Source: Eupeodes corollae
Taxonomy: Eukaryota; Arthropoda; Insecta; Diptera; Syrphidae
Direction of reading: 5' to 3'
DNA: 64,000 bases
NCBI RefSeq assembly: GCF_945859685.1
Contig: NC_079149.1
Span: forward strand, 79,103,073 to 79,167,072
Shown: positions 18,870-31,224 of the stretch, piece after piece
Layout: the number at the start of each line of letters is the position of its first letter
How positions within the stretch are numbered: position 1 is the first letter of the stretch
Translations under genes and position numbers: made by a program
The notes under the pieces: generated by a model
Databases searched by the model: none
What the model was told of the DNA's origin: nothing
Seen by the model: only the letters and a program-made list of their open reading frames with translations

Positions 18870-21570
18870 CGAATCTATATAAAAAAGATGAGGTTAACGC
18901 GGAAAGAAGGACTCCAAAAACAACCGAAGATGAACTAGCGATTGGTGGGAATTGGGCGTCTCCTAACAGAAGGTGACGATGCACCCATGCCCTCTCCAAT
19001 CGCGACTCAACCCCCTACAAAAGTCGTGGACAGTCCATCCTTAATGGAGACTGAGGAGGACCTTAACATGATCCTTCTTAGCGAGGACGAACTCTTGGGT
19101 TCATCCTCAGACCTAGAGGATCAGAACAAAACCGTGGTGGAGGATCTGCCTAATTGTTGTCAAAATACTGCAGTTAGTACAGATTAATCTCCAACACTCC
19201 CTAAAGGCCTCGGCCTCACTTCTTCTCCGTCTGGCAAGCAACGGGGAAGACATTGTCCTGATCCAAGAGCCATGGATTGTGGGATCCGTTGTTCGAGGAT
19301 TTAGGACTCCTGGGAACTACACACTGTGTGTGACAGATAAAGGTGCACCTAGATCTTGCATACTAGTGAAACGTAGCGTTAATGTATTTTTACTCCATCA
19401 TTTCAGTGACAAAGGTACCACCGTAGTTAGGCTGGAAACGACCAAGGCTAGTGTCGGCGTATCTTGGCCATGACCACCTTGGTCCTCTTCCTTTATAAAC
19501 CTTGGAGAAGTTCGTCGCTGAAGCGAAAAGGCAAAGGATCCGCCTAATTATTGGGAACGATGCTAACGCTTATCATACTGTATGGGGTAGCACGAATATC
19601 AACGACAGAGGTGAGTCTCTTTTGGATTATATTCTTGGTACGAACCTCTTAGTAAGTAATGTTGGAAATGAACCAACCTTCATAACTAAAACACGACAAG
19701 AAGTCTTAGACCTAACTCTTGTCTCAGATACTATACACCATATGATCGAGGACTGGAAAGTATCCAACGAACACTCGTTCTCCATGTATATCCAGTCCAA
19801 TATAAATGTGAATTTTCGAAACTCTCGAAAAACTGACTGGGCTTCATACAGGAACTCATTACAGAGTTTACTAGAACCTGGACTATCTAGTCATTCCTTT
19901 TAAGCTAACGAACTTGACAACAAAGTCAACGAATTTACCTCAGCTATGAACAGATTGCTAGAAATTGCTTGTCCACTTATACACATAAGAGGAAAGGGGA
20001 AACCACAATGGTGGGCCTCAGAGTTTGACTCGCTCAGGAAATAATGCAGGAAACTTTTCAACCGGGCCAAAGCCGCAAGACCAGCCCCTCACCGGGACTC
20101 TTACAAAGAATACCTACAAATCTACAAGAAGGTACTGAGGAAATCTAAGCGATCTTCTAGGCGATCCTTTTGTGGTACGATAGAAGAAACTTCTGAAGCC
20201 TCTAGGTTACGGAAAATTCTTTCAATTAGTCCAGCAATGCCAAGCTGCTTGAAAAATGCAGGCGGCTTCTGGACAAATTCAAGTAATGAATCGCAGAACT
20301 TACTATTAGACACTCACTTTCCTGGTAGTTCTTTTACCGAAACTTGCAACAATTATATACGTTCAAGTTCAAATACAACATATCCACAAGGTCTGATCAC
20401 AAGGGATAAGCTACAATGGGCTCTCAACAGCTTCAAACCTCTCCATCTGCAGGACCAGATGGAATAATACCACCCGAGTTACAAAAGACTTCTGACATAA
20501 TTGCACCAATCCTTGAGGCAGTTTTTACCAGCTGTCTTTACCTGTTCCATGTTCCCCCGGCATGGAGAGAAATTAAAGTTGTTTTTATACCCAAAGCAGG
20601 TAAATGCTCGAAAGTCAATAATAAAGATCTACGACCTATAAGTCTATCATCATTCCTTCTTAAGACCTTGGAAAGATTGATTTATATCCATTTAAGGGCA
20701 AGTATCGATACAAGCCTTCTGTTTTCGTCTCAACATGCCTACTGTAAATGTAAATCGGTGGAAACATTTTTACACAGATGGGTCAAAAGGAAAAGAAAGG
20801 GTTGGTGGAGGTGTGTACTCTGAACGACTGAAATTAAGTCTCTCATTCCGCCTTCCCAATCATTGTAGCGTGTTCCAGGCGGAACTTTTGGCGATAAAGG
20901 AAAACTTGTCCTGGCTCAAAGAAAACGTGATATCAACATCTGATATCCGTAATTTTTCAGATAGCCAGGCCAAATCTCTGGACTCTGTCTCTAAAAACTC
21001 TATAACAGTCCATAACTGTCGATCATCTCTAATGGAGATGGCGCAACAGTTTAATATTCACCTTTGCTGGGTGCCGGGCCATATAGAGACATTACAGGTA
21101 ACTGTAAGGCAGATGAACTCGCCAGGAACGGTACAGTACAGCCCATGCTACCACGTTTGGCAAGTACTGGCATACCAATCGCTACTTGTAAACTGCTGCT
21201 AATGCAAGACACTGGGATTTAAAACGTGCTTGCTCTCTCTAATAGGTCTCATAACCGGACACTGTCTAATAGGAAAGCACGCCACGAGACCAGGCGTATT
21301 CTCAAATGACTTTTGCAGAAGCTGTATGTACGAGGAAGAGGAAGAAACAGTTCTTCATCTTCTCTGCACATGCCCTGCTCTGGCTCGAAAACGCAAGAAT
21401 TATTTAGGAGAATTCGTCTTTAACGATCTAAACGATCTAAATCATATCGGTATAATCAGCCTCTCACGTTTCGTAAGGGACTCAAGCTGGTTCCATTGAG
21501 CTTAGGAGGAAGCCTCAAGATTCATGTGGTATCACAATGGGCCTAAGTGTGTCCGTTTCTATCGAACACA
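18870..21570 (+). mobile_element. LINE copy with internal deletion of the RT palm (I/LOA-like)
   Basis: Order on the plus strand: an ORF1-like acidic tail (18942-19187), endonuclease start (EDIVLIQEPWIVGSV), endonuclease second half (RLIIGNDANAYHTVWG and LDLTLVSDTIH at 19502-19903), and RT fingers (SAGPDGIIPPELQK, PPAWREIKVVFIPKAG, LRPISLSSFLLKTLERLIY). At KSVET near 20765 it jumps straight to RNase H (FLHRWV/FYTDGSK). The C-terminal cysteine region is kept (NDFCRSCMYEEEEET, CTCPALARKRK), then the 3' tail ending near 21570. The RT palm with YADD is absent and RNase H is frameshifted near 21085, so the copy is dead. It matches the copies at 9.4-10.4, 10.7-12.6 and 59.6-60.1 kb. Confidence 0.9.
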
Positions 21571-23510
21571 ACATCATGGACTTCCGTCGAAATCAGTTAC
21601 GGACAAGCTTCCGCTCCGAACGGATAACTCATTAGGGACTTATTTGTGAATTTCTAAAAAAAATTAAAATAAACTTCACTTTGTGCTATATTTTCAAGAA
21701 TTTATTTAATTTTATTTCAGTCAGTTTGAAAACTTAGGGTTTCTATGAATTTGAATATACGATTGGAACATAATAACTTAAACATATTCATAGCATACTT
21801 CATATTGCGTAAAATTCTAGTTTTTAAATTAACTTAAACGATTAAAAAAATATTTTAATGTGCTCGTGCTGCCATTTTTAAATTCTTTCCTTAAACTGAA
21901 TTTCTTAACACAAAAACATTGAATTCTGTATTTAAAATAGTATTAACGTTTTGCATATCATAAGTTTAACTGATTTTTAAGAAAACAAAGTAATAACTTT
22001 ATGTATTTACATTCATTAGCAATTAATTTATGTATCGAAAATAAAATTAGATTTAAAAGAGCATTTAAATTGCATTGCCCCAGCGCGTAGGTAAAGTTTT
22101 TCAAATTAAAAACCTTAGATAACAAATACATTTTTAATCTTATTCCAAGTTGGTACAAAACTATGTTGGATATATTTTTGATACTTTTAATGTGATTATA
22201 CATACTTCAGTCTTTTAACATAAAAATAAAACTAACATACAAAATTAAAATTATAACTTGGTTAAGAACATTGTTAAGATAATTGTTAAAATTTGTATAA
22301 TTTGCTTTAAATGAGGTATTTTGATTTTGATTTGATTTATTTACTTAATTATATTTATGATACATACAATTTTTAAAACTAAAATTTAATCTAAGGAGGT
22401 AGCTCTTAAACAAATCACTGGCAGGTTTTTTTGACTATTAATATTTTTTAGGAGGTATTCATTTTTTCTCTTTTATAAAATTAATAATGTTTCTATTTGC
22501 ATTTCTTAACAATTCAGGTCCATTTGTGTAGCTTTCTTGAGTTTATTTCAATAAAGGTTCAATATAGGAAAATATTGTTTACGTATTTTTTTGTTTTAAG
22601 AAAAATATTTTTTTTTTTAAATTTAATATATTTGTAGCTCTTCAATATCAGTCTTTTTTTATTTTTATTTTTATTTATATTTTTTGTTTGATAGAGATAG
22701 AAGAAAAACTTTAATCTAAGCTTAAGAACTAAATAAAATGATTGATGGCAAAAGTTGTTGAAGTGGTTTTGTAATGTTCTTAGTCAAGAAAATTAAAATA
22801 AACTATAATGGCAAATAACATGTAAGAAATTATTTTGGACATTTTTAAAATAATAATCTTCATTCGAACATAGATAATATTTTTTCTACATTTAGGCACT
22901 CGGTGATTTAACAACAAATTTTACTATATACGCTTTATGCATATCAACACTTACACTATTTATATTTTGTTTGCACTGAGAAAATAATGTAGCCTTACTA
23001 TAATTTTTCTACATGTATGTCTCTTAGAACCTTTTACACATTTCAGCTGAATTGAATTTTTAGTTAATGATAATGTTAATGTTTAATTTTTAAAGTCATA
23101 GAATTAACTTTGTTTCCTTTTACAAAGTATATCATTGAGCAACATTTGAATGACTTTTAAAGCCTGCTTTAAAGCTAAGTTTAGATATTCCTTTATTTTT
23201 TTATTTAAAATTTTGTTTAATATGTTTGAAGTAACGTTGAACGTTATTCTTATTTTCTGCAAAAGTTCAAAGTATTTTTGTTTATTAATAATGCTTTCAG
23301 CTGAATGTTAGATGAAAGGCTTAGTTAAGAATACATAATCCTTTAAAGTCAATGCGACACAGAGTCTAATTGCTGCTTATAAAGAGGAACAAACTAGGTA
23401 CTAGAGTAACCTATTGCACTGAATACATAGCCCTACTTAATAAATAAAAACAAGAAGGTAACTGTTCTTGCTCATCAATATCTATAAGCCTATAAATATC
23501 TTATTTATGT
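21571..23510. other. 3' flank of the BTB/Psq gene, AT-rich
   Basis: No coding frame is convincing. Being directly downstream of the minus-strand stop at 23511, this stretch should include its 3' UTR. Several minus-strand AATAAA hexamers occur (for example near 23279 and 23189), so the cleavage site cannot be chosen. Confidence 0.45.
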
Positions 23511-26043
23511 CTAATCACATTCGTCTCTTAGAATTTCACGTGATAAATTTTCATTTGCTCTAAATTCGTCACTACTATGAGCTGGGAGTTTGGTGCTCAT
23601 TGGGGGTACTATGACACCATGATGATTATTAAAACTTGGTGAAGTGGTTTCTTTACGTGTTACCGATAAATCTTCGACTTGATCATTTTCTTCATCCTGT
23701 CCTTCAAGTCTGTGCTGAGATATTTCTCGTTCATGATCAGTTTCAGCCTCCCTCTCACGTTGAAGACGCTCTTTCTCTTTTTTCATCTCATGATCGATGA
23801 TGCGTCTTTCGTGTTCACGTTCACGATCTCGTTCTCGTTCACGTTCTCGTTCACGCTCTCGTTCGCGTTCACACTCACGTTCTTTTTCTCTTTCAATCAA
23901 TAAATTTCTTTCATGATATTGATGACCAGTTGGACTTTTTGATCTACCATATTTCATTGCAAAACTAGGACTGGGTGAGCGAGCGGTTCCATTAGTTCCC
24001 GGACTAGTTGACATTCCATTAACAGCAGCATGAGCTGCAGCAGCTAATGCCATTGCATGTAAGGCTTCTCGTCCAGCGATATCACCACCGCGGCTTTCAA
24101 AAGCTTGCTGCAGAAATGCAGGATCCAAGAGAGCAGCTGCTGGATGGGGTATTGTGGGAGGATGATGGCGTTCCTGATCCTTTTCTCTGTCAACATTATC
24201 ATGCATCGATGAAAGCAAAGGCTCCGATTGGCCGTAACCATGACTATATGGGAATGCAGCACTACTGCCACCACCTGTACTTGGACTACGTTTAATGGTT
24301 CTATTCATGGGTCGACCGGTAGTTATTCCAAGCTTCTTCACTTTATCGTAGAGTGTGCGCGAGGGAACTCCAAACTTGCGTGATGCCTGCAGAGCACTCA
24401 TGCCATTACGAACGCACTCGATGGCTTGCAGAATATCGCTGCGAGTGTACTGTTTGTAACGCTTCCATTCCGGTTTCTGTTGTTGTTGCGATCCAAATGA
24501 ACCTAATCGATTTTCTCCTGGATAAGTTTGTGGACTGTCAAGCCCGTCGTCGTCGTACGATCTATCAGTGTATGGTGAATGAGGCTCATCGTATTTTACT
24601 TTCTAGAATCACGAAACAAATACAAATTGTTAAAACTGATACTCAATTAATATAAACATATATGTATGTATATATGTATATATGTATATATGTATACTTA
24701 TATATTTATATATTTATAATAAATATATAATTTATATACATACACATATAATTTAAGAAAATTAAACAATCGACTACTTTTGTTGCTCAGCAAAGATGCA
24801 TTAATACATTTAAACGCAAACGTATATCAAGTATCTCTACCTCTAGGCTACATTAGGTGGTTAGGTTAAATCACATTGCATTCTTACCTCTGCATATGAA
24901 TTCAAACTCCTAGCTCACACTGACATTTTTATTAAAAGAACAACACACAAAACTTGTAATAGGAAAGTTTACCTTATCATTATAGTCCGCTCCATTGCAG
25001 TAATTTGCACCAGTTGCGCTAACCTGTGGCGATTTTTCAGTCTTTTCATTTTTAGCAGGTTGACAAACCAATGGCATAGGCTGCGATGAATCTGCAGAAT
25101 GTGTTTGGGCCAATACATTTCGCAAAATAGGCGTATCGCGGTTCATTAGCATACTCGAAATAGATGACAACTTTTTTCGTTTCAGAGGGTTCATATCGGG
25201 TGCAGATTCATACACGGAGCTCAACATAGAAGCGGTGTTTGGTAATGAACTTGGTACCACTGGCGAAATTGGCCAAGACGAATGACGATCCATAGCGTAG
25301 GGAACGGGCTGTGGACTTTTTGAATACATGTTCGGGTATGCCGATTTATATGAATATGTAGGTGACGAGCTACTTGTAGGTGCAGCAGATGGACTGATAT
25401 TCGTAGAAGTTGAAATGATTGGTGAAGAATTCAAATTTTCATTGGAGTCCTTTCCGCCATTTAAACGGCGTTCGTGTGAAGAATGTGGTAGGGAAGAAGA
25501 AGAAGCTGCAATAGAAGCAGTAGCTGCTGTTGCGGTCGCATATGGACTACTTCCACTTTCTTCGAATTTATTGAATTTTTCTTTTAAGTCGGCCATATCA
25601 AAGAGACCCTTTACTTCGAGTTGTTCAGCTATTCTCATTATTTTTGGAATTTGGCTCTGTGTAACATTTACTTCTCCGGTATACATGTACTCTAAAAGCG
25701 CACGCATTTCAAACGCTTGAACCCCAGGAAACAAAATACTACAATGATCCATGGGGACATCTTGTAATATTGATTGGAAATATGGAGAATTTGCTGCTAA
25801 TACAACACGATGTGCTTTGAATTGTACTTGATCGTCAACTACAATCGTACAATCAACATAGCTCTCAATTTTGATTAGAGCGTCCAAAATTTCAACCAAA
25901 TTTGATTTGTGATTGTTCCATCGCAAGCAATAGGTTTGCCCTTCAGCTGTTGTTGGGCCACCCATCCTGATGAAGCTTTGTTGAAAGGTCGAGAAGATGT
26001 TATTTTTAAGCGCCAGTTCGGATATCAAATCTGTATTTTTCAT
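23511..26043 (-). CDS. rib: Ribbon-like BTB plus Pipsqueak transcription factor
   Basis: Two coding exons are visible: 26043-24973 and 24602-23511, joined in phase 0 (GAT AAG, GTAAAC donor; TTCTAG acceptor, AAA GTA). The product is 720 residues from the first ATG, or 694 from the second (MGGPTTAEG, residue 27). Residues 37-150 form a BTB domain of the TTK group (YCLRWNNHKSNLVEILDALI, FKAHRVVLAANSPYF, EYMYTGEVNV). A Ser-rich linker follows with KRKK near 290. A Psq helix-turn-helix spans about 400-450 (ECVRNGMSALQASRKFGVPS, LYDKVKKLGI), followed by GRPMNR, an Ala-rich stretch and an Arg-Glu repeat near 594-624. BTB mediates dimerisation and Psq binds DNA; Ribbon acts in tracheal and salivary tube morphogenesis in Drosophila. 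I chose rib over bab or psq from recall of the BTB sequence. The coding start exon begins at an acceptor (26052-26053), so 5' exons lie further right. Confidence 0.82.
24603..24972 (-). other. Intron of the BTB/Psq gene with AT-rich microsatellite
   Basis: A 370-bp intron between the BTB and Psq exons. It contains a TATATG/TATA repeat tract at about 24655-24745. If retained, the frame would run about 20 codons past the donor and stop, giving a BTB-only product without the DNA-binding domain. Confidence 0.8.
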
Positions 26044-26498
26044 GAAGTTATCTAAAAAAAAATAAAATTAAAAATATAAATTTGTATAGCTTAACGTTTT
26101 TGTTTTAAATATGATTTATGTATAAGTGAAGTGAGTTTAGAAATATACTTTTAAAGAAAAGAATAAAATCTCCTAAATATTTGAAGACGAGAATAAGTAT
26201 TTAATTTCAATGGGAACAATGATAGATACAAATAAAATTGTCATACACATGATTTTTTGTGTTCCAAGTGTACCAGATTTTAGATAAATATATACAAAGG
26301 TATTTTTAGCTGTATCAAAAGTCTATTTTCATTTGGGAATTAACGTTTAAGTATAGCTTATTGCTGATTCCTTAAATAAGTGCTTTTTCCTGACAATCAA
26401 GTTGCACTTTTTCAATCCATTTTGATAGCCTTAATTGAAATATTACTAATAAAACGTCTTTCAACAGAACAGCGAAAAGGTTTGAAAGTAATTTTTAA

Positions 26499-27330
26499 CT
26501 TCCAATCGGAAGTCATTGTAATCGGTACGATTTGTCAAATTGAAAATGTTGCTATTTATCGACGTTTCAAGGTCCTTAGAGTTTAAATAAAAGATTTTGA
26601 GGGAGATGTATGTGTTCGGGAAGTTTTTTTCGTCGTCCATGTCTCAGTGGAGATATCATTTATATATAGATAACATTTTATTATGCAGATAATAATGCAG
26701 AAAAATGCAGAAAAGGCTCGAAATTGCCTTACAAATAAAAAAACTGAAAACAAGCAGTTCTGACCTCTAATATTTTACGAGCAAAAATTAATTTTATCTC
26801 CAAAATAATTTTATGCAACGAAGAATAACGTTTTTGACATCTGGTTAAAATTTTTATAACAGTCAGTTTTTCATAAAAATTTAAATCGCAAAATTGATTT
26901 TCGATTCTCAATATGTCGTGAATAAATACAGGTATTGACTTCAAAATGATTTCATTCTGTGCTAAATTTTCTTAGAAAAAACAATCAGTATTTGTGTTAC
27001 TAAATGGTACCTAAATTGGATTTCTATTTAAATTTAAATTTATTTAAATTTTTAGAAAAATAAAACTGACAACTTTTTTAACAGAACACGAAAACCTTCA
27101 AAAACAACAAAAAACTGATAAGGAAAAGTTTTTGACTCAAGTACTAGGAGAACAAAGAAAGATATTACTACAAATTATTAACCACATACAATATTTTGTT
27201 ATGAACGAATCAACAGTCTGATTTGATAGAAAAATTTAGAGCCGAGATTTGAATTAAATTTTTTTGTAGGAAACTGGTGAATTTTCAAAAATTTCAATAC
27301 AGCCCTTGATCAAAATCCTCCTTATGCCAT
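26499..27330 (+). repeat. AT-rich dispersed repeat family A, copy 1
   Basis: It starts with the palindrome-like CTTCCAATCGGAAG, then CATTGTAATCGGTACGATTT, GTCAAATTGAAAATG and CGACGTTTCAAGG. It is collinear with three other copies in this window (39.0-40.0, 45.1-46.4, 50.8-51.7 kb). It carries no coding capacity. Identity of the mobile class is unknown. Confidence 0.75.
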
Positions 27331-27654
27331 TGTATCTACTTAGATTTCAAAACCTAAACTGGCAATTTTGTATGATCAAATTAAAAGAATACACTGTCAG
27401 ACAAAATAAAGTGCAATTTTTATTACTCTCTCAATTTCTTACTAAATATTAAAAAAAAAAAATTAGGAACATTTTTTATAGCAGGGAAAATATTAAAAGG
27501 TGTATAAATTAAATTTAAAGTTATATTCATTTAATTGCTTATTTTTATTTTATTCGGGTAAGGATATTATGAAACAGCTGGTGTAAGAACAATTTATTTT
27601 AATTTTGTACAACAAAGAGCTGTCGTCAGCTTTAAAGGGAAAAAGGAAGACTAC

Positions 27655-28310
27655 AGATGTTTTTTGACCGCAGAATAAAAATTGAGGCTCGAGAATCTTC
27701 GGCCAGAAGCATCAAAGAAGACCTGGAGTTATCCATTACACCAAGGACTGTTCAAAGGCGACTGAATGAAAGTGGCTTAAGAATTTTTTTTGCGAAGAAA
27801 AGCCTTTAATAAGCTTTTTCCAGAAAGTTTCTATCAAAGCCACAATCCTTTTGGGATCACGTAATTTGGCCCGATGAGTTTTAATTTGAATTAAAAAATT
27901 TAAAAGCCAGAAAACGAGTTTAGGGCAAACCATCGGAAAGACTGAGCCAAAGGTGCATTCAAAATACCATCAAACATGGAGGAGGGTCGCTTATGGTATG
28001 GGGATGTTTTTCCTTTAGTGGGGTTGGAAATATTATTAAAATGGACACTAAAATGACGGGTTCTAGTTACGTCAATATTGTCAGAGAAAATATAGCTTCT
28101 TCTGCTTCAAAAATGTCTTTGGAATATTATATTTTTTAACAAGATAATAACACAAAGCATACAAGCAGAATTGCAAAAGATTAGTTAACGGCCACCTCAA
28201 CCCCAGACCTTAGCCCTATTGAGCACCTTTGGTCCATTTTGGATGACAGAATACCTTTGGATGAGCGTTGCAGTTTACCGTCTTTTTGGGAAAGAATCCA
28301 AAATAATGGG
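27655..28310 (+). pseudogene. Tc1-like transposase remnant 1
   Basis: Traces in order: ARESSARSIKEDLELSIT and PRTVQRRLNESGL (helix-turn-helix), VWRKPSERLS-like, IKHGGGSLMVWGCF in shifted frames, FQQDN-like, and PDLSPIEHLWSILDDRIP, the usual DDE end motif. Many stops and frameshifts make it non-functional. Confidence 0.8.
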
Positions 28311-28496
28311 ATGCGCAAAAAGGACACATGTAAGCGCTTCATTAATATTCGTTTTTTTTTGTTTTCTTTGCTGAGTTTGACATTTGCCACTATTAACAGT
28401 TTGTCTATTCAAGAGTACCGTTAAAATAAAGTGTTCAATAGACGTTTCATACATTTTTAAAGCAATTTAGTGTAAGATCGTTCAATTGTGCAAGAA

Positions 28497-29255
28497 TTGT
28501 TAATGGAATGCAAAATGAAAATATCTGCATCAACGGTACGCCGAACCATAAAGACAAATGGCTACAATGATCGTGTTGCCCAAAAAAAAAACCATTTATA
28601 AATATGTTTAACAAACAAATTCGGATCAAATTTGCGAGAGAACACAAAAATATGGATGCAACTTGGTGGGATGATGTAATATTTGCGGACGAGAGTAAGT
28701 ACAACGTCTTAGGATCGGATTGGAGAGTTATGGTGTGGCGCAAGCCAAATGAAGAGCTTAAAAGCAGGAACACAAAGCCAACAGTGAAGCATGGAAGCTG
28801 GCACATGATTGTTTAGGGGTGCATTTAGGCAAGAGACATGGGAAATTTAGTATTCGTCGACGGTATATTGAATAAGGAATACTATTTGAGGATCCTAAAA
28901 GGAAATTAAATGCAAGTGCTGAATAAATGGGCATTTTAAGGAATTTCAAATTTTACCAGGACAAAGACCCGGAGCACAAGGCGCATGTTGTAAGTTAATA
29001 GCTTCTGTATAACTGTCCTAAAGTTATCCAAACACCTCCACAATCTCCAGACCTTAACCCAATCGCGAATTTGTGGGATGAATTGGACCGTTGAGTTCGC
29101 AAAAACTCTGTCTCGTCAATAAGTGCACTCAAACAACGGCTTTAAGAAGAATTTAGAAAAATAGGCATTGAATACCTTCAAAAAATTATAAAAAACATGC
29201 CCAAGCGACTGAACGGTGATTTATCCAATCAAGGGTGTCCAACTAAATCTTAAAA
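28497..29255 (+). pseudogene. Tc1-like transposase remnant 2
   Basis: Traces in order: STVRRTIKTNGYN, RIKFAREHKNMDATWWDDVI, FADESKYNVLGSD (first catalytic Asp region), VMVWRKPNEE, VKHGSWHMIV, then PPQSPDLNPIANLWDELDR and a C-terminal EYLQKIIKNMPKRL. It differs in sequence from remnant 1, so it is a second Tc1-type lineage and not a simple duplication. Several stops interrupt it. Confidence 0.85.
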
Positions 29256-29579
29256 TCAATGGTAAGAAAGATTAATTAAAAAATTAATATAAGTACGTAA
29301 AAAAACCGAATATTAATGAAGTGTTATTTTTTGAGTTATCGTATTCTTTGTGTTTTTTATTTTGTTAAATTGCTATTTTGATTAAAAAATGTGTATATAT
29401 TGAAATTATTAAATCTAAAATATTTTAAAGAAAAACTGGTTTTTAAGTAAAGTGTTTTATGGAAAGAAACTAAAAACCAAATATTAATGGCACTCACGTA
29501 CATATGTATTTAAATGAAAATATTTCAATCCGACTTAAGATTTTGGATTTGCACTTTATTTTGTCCGACAGTGTGTATG

Positions 29580-31220
29580 TACATGTATATAAATGCATAT
29601 TCATATGAACCTATAGGCCTACATTATTCAATATATGTATTCTTACAATTCAGATACAATTAACTTAATACATAATTACCTACATCCTGTCCTGTCATAC
29701 AGAGTCATGACATTTGTGAAAAATATTCTTTCTTTTCAATGCAGTCATGGTCACTAGTTTTATGCATTTGCAATATTCTTTCGTTTTAAGTCAAAATAAA
29801 AGCCTTATACTCATAGATAGATAGATATCTCATACAAACTATATTCGTTAGTCCTCATCTACCCCCAATCAATTAAATGCGGCATGCAATGTAAACAAAT
29901 TTGTAATGCAAAACAAGCAAACGAAAATGTATAAAGAGCAATTTCCATCTCTGTTTTGTGTCTGTTTTCTTTTTTTTTGGCATTTGATCCCTTTAAAAAG
30001 CAAAATTATGCGTGTAAGAGCTAAGAGCGAAAAATAGCCAAGCAAAGCAAAGCGCCTAAGAAATAGAATGTCATATTAAAGACAATAGCCCTTGTTACGC
30101 ATCGTCGCATTTTCCATTTTCTGCCATAAAATAAAAAAATAATGTATGTTGTATACAGGGTCTATATACATATCTATGTATATGTGTTAGACCTCCGAGT
30201 CTATCAAATAAATGAAAAGCCGACTGCGTGCAGAATTTTTGTTTTCATTTTTTCACGACTACCGCGACGCGACGAAAAAAAGCATAGGTAAGGTTTAAGG
30301 TACTTAAATGTAAAAAGCAGAAGAAAAACACAATCACCGGCAAAACAAGTACATAAGGTGGGTATTCAACTTACAACTTACAACATAAAACAAAATACAT
30401 AATGTATAATGGAAAATTATGTCGCCGCCGCTTCATTCTTTTCTGGTTTCTGGATTGCATACAAAATACGTGTACTCCGATGGCTTCTTGTGTTTTTCTC
30501 AACTTCAACCCCCGTTTTTAAAATAGATTGATGAAAAATTTAAATAAAACCGCTAAACTTCCGGGCTGTTTTTTTCTTCTTTTTTTTTAACGCGTATGAA
30601 ATTTTTTTGTACGATATATTTTTTTATTTACTCTGAGTTTTTTTTGCTTTGTGTTTCGAGAATAAAGGAAATAAGGAAAATGCGTTTTATATGATTTTGT
30701 GTGGGTGCAGTTTTTGTTTTGTTTGAAGAAATAGAAACTGCGTATTTTTTAGTTTTATGCGAACTATAGAATATTTATTTACGAATGGAAGTTTTAGGCT
30801 CATGTATGTTATACGAAAACAAAAGATAAAATTTTATCTTTGGGGTAAGGATATTGAGTATAAGTCTTTAGGAACATGAGTATACACTTTGAATATGCGT
30901 ATAACAGAAATTAAATATTGAACATGTACCTATGCATTCAAATTTTGAGTCCAAGAACTAGTTCAACCAAAATAACAATTATTATTTTATCAATATTGTT
31001 GGTTTGCATTTATAATAGCAACTAATAGCTTTATATAGGTACAAGGTTAGTATCTTGATATGTATGTGTTTTCTCACCTATATTTATAGTGTCAGGTTAT
31101 GGAAATTTGAAAATATTAATTTCAATATTGCTATACTCATATTATTAGGTTCAAGTTATTTGTTTATAAGTAAAGTTTACAAATAAATTAGTCAAAAGGA
31201 TGGTAGATACATATGTTTGT
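29580..31220. other. AT-rich non-coding region
   Basis: No coding frame or transposon motif seen. A short GC-rich patch CTACCGCGACGCGACG lies near 30258. Confidence 0.5.
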
Positions 31221-31224
31221 AGGT

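Larger units (their letters stand above)
27392..29573 (+). mobile_element. Composite Tc1-like element with two transposase remnants
   Basis: The left end CACTGTCAGACAAAATAAAG and the inverted right end CACTGTCGGACAAAATAAAG match at 19 of 20 positions. TA precedes the left end; TG, a likely mutated TA, follows the right end. Two separate Tc1-type transposase remnants lie inside in the same orientation (27655-28310 and 28497-29255). Both are broken by stops. Confidence 0.85.
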
